Of a DNA stretch of 64,000 nucleotides, positions 59,843 to 64,000 are shown piece by piece; position 1 is the stretch's first letter, and each line of letters opens with the position of its first letter. Location of the stretch: the NCBI RefSeq assembly GCF_010119205.1, contig NZ_WRXM01000001.1:1674001-1738000 (forward strand). The letters run 5' to 3'. The position numbers and the translations under genes were made by a program. The notes under the pieces are model-generated. The model saw only the letters and a program-made list of their open reading frames with translations. It was not told the DNA's origin and made no database searches. This DNA comes from Haloarcula limicola (GTDB lineage: Archaea; Halobacteriota; Halobacteria; Halobacteriales; Haloarculaceae).

Positions 59843-60523
59843 CTACGGTTCGCGGACGGTGACGCCGTCCTCGCTCCCGACGTAGACGGCGTCGGCCAGC
59901 CCGACGAACAGGCCGTGCTCGACGACCCCCGGCGCGGTCGAGAGGGCCGTAGCGAGGCGCTCGGGGTCGGCGATCTCGCCGAACGCACAGTCGAGGACGA
60001 GGTTGCCGTTGTCGGTGACGACCGGGCCGTCCTTCCGCTCGGCCCGCCGGAGGTCGGGGTCGCCCCCCAGCGCCTCGACGCGCTCGGCGACGGTCGAGCG
60101 GGCCGCCGGGAGCACCTCGACCGGGACCGGGTGCGAGAGCGCCTCGGCCTCCTTCGTCGGGTCGGCGACGACGAGGAAGCGATCGGCGCTCGCGTCGACC
60201 ACCTTCTCGCGGGCGTGGGCCGCGCCGCCGCCCTTCACGAGGTCGCCGCCGGCCACCTCGTCGGCCCCGTCGATGGCGACGTCGACGCTGACCTCGTCCA
60301 AGTCCGCGAGCGGAATCCCCTCCTCGCGGGCGAGCTCGCGCGACTGGAAGGACGTCGGGACGCCGACCGCGTCCAACCCGGCGTCGACCCGCCGCCCGAT
60401 TGCGCGGATCGCGTGGGCCGCGGTGCTGCCGGTCCCGAGCCCGACGACCGCCCCGTCCTCGACTGTCTCGGCCGCCGCCTCGCCGGCCGCGCGCTTCGCC
60501 GCGTCGGAGCCGCCCTGTTTCAT
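59843..60523 (-). CDS. rpiA: ribose-5-phosphate isomerase A
   Basis: A 226-residue RpiA. It has GAVVGLGTGSTAAHAIRAIG (~27-46), VDVAIDGADEVAGG with catalytic Asp, KGGGAAHAREKVVD with Lys/Glu, and FLVVADPTKEA. It interconverts ribose-5-phosphate and ribulose-5-phosphate for the pentose pathway together with the 6-phosphogluconate dehydrogenase encoded at 17418. ATG 60523 is the first with family similarity. Confidence 0.95.
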   Translation of the reverse strand: MKQGGSDAAKRAAGEAAAETVEDGAVVGLGTGSTAAHAIRAIGRRVDAGLDAVGVPTSFQSRELAREEGIPLADLDEVSVDVAIDGADEVAGGDLVKGGGAAHAREKVVDASADRFLVVADPTKEAEALSHPVPVEVLPAARSTVAERVEALGGDPDLRRAERKDGPVVTDNGNLVLDCAFGEIADPERLATALSTAPGVVEHGLFVGLADAVYVGSEDGVTVREP

Positions 60524-60582
60524 GGGCGAACGTCGCGCCGAGGCGGACAAAACGTTTGTTCTCCGGACCGCGTTCTCCTCGT

Positions 60583-60753
60583 ATGGAGTGTACGTACTGT
60601 GGGTTGCCGGTCGAGGACCACGACCCGCTCTATCTCTCGACCGCTCCGGAGAGCGAACCGACCGCACAGTTCTGTAACTACGGCTGTCTGGCGACCTACA
60701 TCGACGAGGAGGAACTCACCACGGGCACGGCGTGTAGCTGGTCGCCGGAGTGA
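60583..60753 (+). CDS. small zinc-finger protein
   Basis: A 56-residue protein with CTYCGLPVEDHDPLYLS and CNYGCLATYIDEEE, a treble-clef-like zinc finger as seen in MYM/TRASH-type domains. It stands between rpiA (divergent) and glmM. No family name is certain. Its acidic, Cys-rich makeup is typical of the many small haloarchaeal zinc-finger proteins. Confidence 0.75.
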   Translation: MECTYCGLPVEDHDPLYLSTAPESEPTAQFCNYGCLATYIDEEELTTGTACSWSPE

Positions 60754-60817
60754 GTCCCGCTAGCGAGGACCCCGCCGTAGTCGGTATCCTTTTGCGCTCG
60801 CCGGACGCTCCGTCGGT

Positions 60818-62134
60818 ATGACTCTGTTCGGGACTAGCGGCATTCGCGGACCGGTCGGTGAAACGGTGACGGCGGACCTCGCGCTGTCGGTCGGCCGGGC
60901 GCTCGGCGTCGACAGCGACCGCGTTGTGGTGGGACGGGACCCGCGGGGGAGCGGCGAGTTCCTCCAGTCGGCGCTCGTCGCGGGCTTACGCGAGAGCGGG
61001 ACCGACGTGGTGGACGTGGGTCTGGCGTCGACGCCGACGGTGGGGCGGGCGGTCGGCTGGCACGACGCCGACGCCGGCGTCTCCGTCACCGCGAGCCACA
61101 ACCCGCCGCAGGACAACGGGCTGAAGCTCTGGCAGCCGTCGGGGCAGGCATTCGATAGCGAGATGCGCGAGACCATCGAGGGACGCATTCACGAGGGCGC
61201 GTTCGACCCCGCCGACTGGGACGAGACCGGTGGCCTCGAATCGGCCGACGCACGAACACCTCACGCCGAGGCCATCCGAGCAGCGCTCGACGCCGACTCG
61301 CTCGACAGCGACGTCGTCGTCGACGTGGGCAACGGGGCCGGCGGCGTCACCCCCGACGCGTTGCAGTCGCTGGGCTGTCACGTCGAGACGCTCAACGGTC
61401 AGCCGGACGGCGCGTTCCCCGGCCGGCCGAGCGAGCCGACCCCCGAGAACTGCGAGTCGCTCTCGACGCTGGTCGAGGCCTCCGACGCCGACGTGGGAAT
61501 CGCCCACGACGGCGACGCCGACCGGATGCGTGCGGTGGCGGGCGACGGCACCTACCTCTCGGGCGACGTGCTGCTCGCCATCTTCGCGCGCGCCGCCGCC
61601 GAGGCCGGCGAGCGAGTCGCCGTCCCGGTCGATACGAGCCTCGCCGTCGCGGACCACCTCGCCGAGATCGACGTCGACGTCGAGTACACGCCGGTCGGCG
61701 ACGTCTACGTCGCCGAGGCCGCGAGCGAACCGGGCGTCGCCTTCGGCGGCGAACCCAGCGGCGCGTGGATATGGCCCGACCGGACGCTCTGTCCCGACGG
61801 CCCGCTGGCGGCCTGTACCGCCGTCGCGCTGGACGCCGAGCGCTCGCTCGCCGACCGGGCCGCCGAGGTGCCCGACTACCCCATCCGCCGGGACAACGTC
61901 GAAGTCGAGGACAAGGGCGCGGTGATGTCCCGCGTCCGCGACAGCGTCCTCGACGAATACGACGACGCGACCACGCTGGACGGCGTCCGCGTCGACCTCG
62001 GCGACGGGTGGTTCCTGCTGCGAGCCAGCGGCACGCAACCGCTGATCCGCATCACCGCAGAGGCTCGCGAGGAAGAACGGGCGGACGAGGTGCTGGCCGC
62101 GGCCCGCGAGATTCTGACCGACGCCCGCGAGTAG
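60818..62134 (+). CDS. glmM: phosphoglucosamine mutase
   Basis: A 438-residue phosphohexomutase closest in form to archaeal GlmM. Start MTLFGTSGIRGPVGETV; phosphoserine loop VTASHNPPQDNGLKLW (~89-104), metal loop GIAHDGDADRMRAV (~228-241), sugar loop FGGEPSGAW, and phosphate loop RASGTQPLIRITAEA. It should form glucosamine-1-phosphate for UDP-GlcNAc used in glycoprotein synthesis. ATG 60818. Confidence 0.9.
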   Translation: MTLFGTSGIRGPVGETVTADLALSVGRALGVDSDRVVVGRDPRGSGEFLQSALVAGLRESGTDVVDVGLASTPTVGRAVGWHDADAGVSVTASHNPPQDNGLKLWQPSGQAFDSEMRETIEGRIHEGAFDPADWDETGGLESADARTPHAEAIRAALDADSLDSDVVVDVGNGAGGVTPDALQSLGCHVETLNGQPDGAFPGRPSEPTPENCESLSTLVEASDADVGIAHDGDADRMRAVAGDGTYLSGDVLLAIFARAAAEAGERVAVPVDTSLAVADHLAEIDVDVEYTPVGDVYVAEAASEPGVAFGGEPSGAWIWPDRTLCPDGPLAACTAVALDAERSLADRAAEVPDYPIRRDNVEVEDKGAVMSRVRDSVLDEYDDATTLDGVRVDLGDGWFLLRASGTQPLIRITAEAREEERADEVLAAAREILTDARE

Positions 62135-62241
62135 CGGGCGCGAGTGTATCGCCGCGACTGTCGGCACTCACAGGCTGGCGAACGCCCCGCGCGAGCCACG
62201 GTCGCGGGACGAGAGAATCGACGCTTCGACCCTGTTGATAG

Positions 62242-62400
62242 CTATCCGCGTCGTGTCGACCGGGCCTCTCGGACGTCGGCCCCGTCCCGGATCTTGTCCT
62301 CGCACTGCGGGCAGACCCGCGGTTTCTCGACCCCGTTCGGCGTAAAGACACGCGCGTAGTCAGCCGTTACAAAATTGCCGCAGTTCTGGCATTCCGGCAT
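62242..62400 (-). CDS. tiny zinc-ribbon protein (DUF7563-like)
   Basis: A 52-residue protein read from the minus strand: MPECQNCGNFVTADYARVFT, then VCPQCEDKIRDGADV. It is a clear paralogue of the 49-residue protein at 58291-58440, with the same MPEC..CG..V....ARVF spacing and a second CPxC knuckle. ACTATATCG (62418-62426) upstream may be its TATA box. It stands alone, after glmM and convergent with it. Confidence 0.85.
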   Translation of the reverse strand: MPECQNCGNFVTADYARVFTPNGVEKPRVCPQCEDKIRDGADVREARSTRRG

Positions 62401-62633
62401 ACACCTGCACAGGACGCACTATATCGCCTTAATTGTTGGTGGTTTGGTAAGTGGTGGCACACCGGACACGTCGCGGCGCTTGGCCGCCCGGAACTCGCTC
62501 GTGGCGGTGCCGTCCGCCGCGAATGTACCGGCGACGCTTAGAGGGAAGCGGTACCCGAGTGCCAGTGGGGAGCGAGGGCGTCTCCCCCGCCCTCTGCGAG
62601 ACGCGAATTTCGTCGGTTACCCCGAACGGGACC

Positions 62634-63689
62634 TCACCGCTGTGAGTCCCGCAGGATCAGCGGTTCGATCGCCAGCGTTCGCTTCGCCACGGTGACGATT
62701 CGCAACACGTAGGACGTGAACAGCAAGAACGGGACCAGCGTTATCGTGAACGCGGCACCGACGAGCACCGTTATGTGTGCGACCCCGAACGTGTTTCCGG
62801 GAAGCGTCGCCCCGGTAACGGTGGTGAGCATGACGCCAGCGACGAGCAACGCCGGAATCGCCGCGTACAAGATCAACTGCGAGAGAGTGACCAGCGCCCA
62901 CTCGAAGTACAGCGTCTTCACGTGCTCCCTGGCCGGGCCGAACAAGGAGAGCGCCGTCTTCAGCTCGGTGAGCAGCGTGTTTTCAGGCTCACCGAGGTCT
63001 TCGGCGTGGTCGTTCGCGATGCGTTCTACTTGGTAAATTTTCCAGCCGTAGTTGTAGTTGAGCGCCGCGAAGAGCACGTCGAAGGTCCCGAACTCGGCGC
63101 CGTCGAGTTGCTCGCGAACCGTCTCGGAGTTCCCGGTGAGGCTCTCGGTGAACTGCTCGACTTCCCACTGGAGCTGGTCGCTATCGATGTCGCTCAACCC
63201 GTCGTGAACCGCGTTCGCGCGCTGCTCCGCCACGTCGACGAGATTGCGGAGGAACGCCGACGGATCGGCCGGACTCGGGGAGCCGATGAGTTCCTCGGTG
63301 TAGTCCCGGAAGTCCATCGAGTTCTCCATGCGGCTGCGCTGCTCTCCCAGCGGGCCGTTTTCCTGAGAGAGCACTAACTGGCCGATCGTCACGACGAGGG
63401 TCGTCCCCGTGATTATCGCGCCGATCATCGTAGAGAACATCGTCTCGATAGTGTCTCCCGACCTGAGCTGTGGGAGGAGCGGTGGCGGCAGAAGCGTCAC
63501 GAGCGCCACGAAGAGGACGAAGACCGCGAGCGCTAGCACGGCGGTGACGTGCCACCGATTCGCGGCGAGCAACAGCCAGATCTTGACGCGGCTCTCCCCG
63601 GCGCGGTCGCGCATCGTGTTGGCCGTGCTGACGTCGACATCGGTATCGACGTTCGGGTTCGCCTCGCCGTCGATGGAATCGGGGCTCAC
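62634..63689 (-). CDS. haloarchaeal membrane protein with C-terminal membrane bundle
   Basis: A 351-residue membrane protein. After an acidic N-terminus (~1-40) come two helices (VLALAVFVLFVALVTLLPPP and MIGAIITGTTLVVTIGQLVL), a long soluble helical segment (~120-250) with DFRDYTEELIGS, and two C-terminal helices. I recognise no named family; the two-plus-two layout with a cytosolic middle resembles DUF2254-like proteins. GTG 63689 overlaps the DUF4177 stop (GTGA), so the pair is one operon. Confidence 0.78.
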   Translation of the reverse strand: MSPDSIDGEANPNVDTDVDVSTANTMRDRAGESRVKIWLLLAANRWHVTAVLALAVFVLFVALVTLLPPPLLPQLRSGDTIETMFSTMIGAIITGTTLVVTIGQLVLSQENGPLGEQRSRMENSMDFRDYTEELIGSPSPADPSAFLRNLVDVAEQRANAVHDGLSDIDSDQLQWEVEQFTESLTGNSETVREQLDGAEFGTFDVLFAALNYNYGWKIYQVERIANDHAEDLGEPENTLLTELKTALSLFGPAREHVKTLYFEWALVTLSQLILYAAIPALLVAGVMLTTVTGATLPGNTFGVAHITVLVGAAFTITLVPFLLFTSYVLRIVTVAKRTLAIEPLILRDSQR

Positions 63690-63907
63690 GACGACTCGCT
63701 CTCGCTGTCGGCGGTCGACCGCGCGGGTCGCTCGAACACGATGAACTTGGTACCGCCGCCGGTGTAATCGATCGTCTCGACGAGTCGCCATCCCTCCGCG
63801 GCGAGCTCGTTCAGCTCCGACTTCGGGTCCTCGGACTCTTTCTTCGTCTCTCCGCGGGGAACTCTGAGCGTCTCGTACTCCCAGCGCTCGCTTTTCGGCT
63901 GACTCAT
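63686..63907 (-). CDS. DUF4177 small protein
   Basis: A 73-residue protein: WEYETLRVPRGE, then LNELAAEGWRLVETIDYTGG and FIVFERPA, the pattern of DUF4177. The family is of unknown function and often coupled to membrane proteins. Its stop overlaps the start of the downstream membrane-protein gene, implying joint translation. Upstream (63908-64000) no gene is seen. Confidence 0.82.
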   Translation of the reverse strand: MSQPKSERWEYETLRVPRGETKKESEDPKSELNELAAEGWRLVETIDYTGGGTKFIVFERPARSTADSESESS

Positions 63908-64000
63908 CAGTGAAACGTTGCCGTCGGAGTCGGATAACGGTGGTCGATTTAGACGAGAACGTACCGCTCGGTCATCCGAGACGCAGGTCAGACGACGGTC

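Noticed and set aside
62540-62640. Possible tRNA-like sequence
   Set aside because: Short tRNA-like strings occur, but no seven-base acceptor pairing or anticodon arm can be built.

Overview
The window is chromosomal DNA of a haloarchaeon (class Halobacteria; the gene set and very high GC would fit Haloarculaceae or a relative, but I cannot name the genus from the sequence alone). The evidence is the acidic, GC-rich coding sequence, archaeal-only proteins (S6e, RfcS, archaellin, type II GAPDH, SAMP2-like modifier, CheF), Tat-lipobox binding proteins, and A/T-rich promoter boxes 25-40 bases before start codons. Nothing marks the window as a plasmid or provirus.

Layout. 1-8031: taxis signalling. 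A winged-helix regulator and KaiC-like ATPase lie beside cheW (minus strand), and a tightly overlapping plus-strand operon runs cheB-cheA-cheR-HEAT protein-cheF. 8179-12192: thiamin salvage, with an SSS transporter, two different TenA proteins and the divergent ThiN-type regulator ThiR. 12193-12577: a remarkable array of nine inverted repeats, all with 3-base loops, separating thiR from a second cheF (12578-13456). 13532-18317: housekeeping (S6e, dUTPase/dCTP deaminase-like protein, HTH regulator, CPBP protease, tRNA-Arg(CCG) with stray copies of its 3' end, membrane-tethered 2Fe-2S ferredoxin, 6-phosphogluconate dehydrogenase). 18429-23840: M29 peptidase, RimI-like acetyltransferase, haloarchaeal conserved proteins, Nudix, rhodanese, DUF2071.

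24041-32398: a phosphate-uptake operon, pstS-pstS-pstC-pstA-pstB followed by an AbrB/PhoU regulator. The two pstS genes have near-identical promoters, and PstA carries a very long extra membrane region. 32474-45534: metabolic and repair enzymes, including a metallo-beta-lactamase-fold protein, cyclase-family hydrolase, Nudix-eIF2B fusion, class V aminotransferase, tandem fluoride channels, a HerA-like ATPase, tandem PCMT-type methyltransferases, a second M29 protein, GAPDH II, a phosphoesterase and a glutamine amidotransferase. 45593-50233: membrane proteins and an NhaP-type antiporter with RCK domain. 50307-54847: alaS, a lone archaellin, rfcS. 55004-55323: a structured non-coding element with terminal inverted repeats that shares stems with the 12.3 kb array. 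55427-63907: SAMP2-like protein, GNAT, PNPOx-like, two phosphohexomutases, GIY-YIG, LarB, a 55-residue histone-fold-like protein, ribose-5-phosphate isomerase, tiny zinc-ribbon proteins and a membrane protein with a DUF4177 partner.

The signals I rate most unusual are the ~30-base-period hairpin array, its stem sharing with the 55 kb element, the tRNA-Arg 3'-end copies, the oversized PstA, the mini-ORF bridging pstS and pstC, and the TenA_C/TenA_E-like pair beside ThiR.
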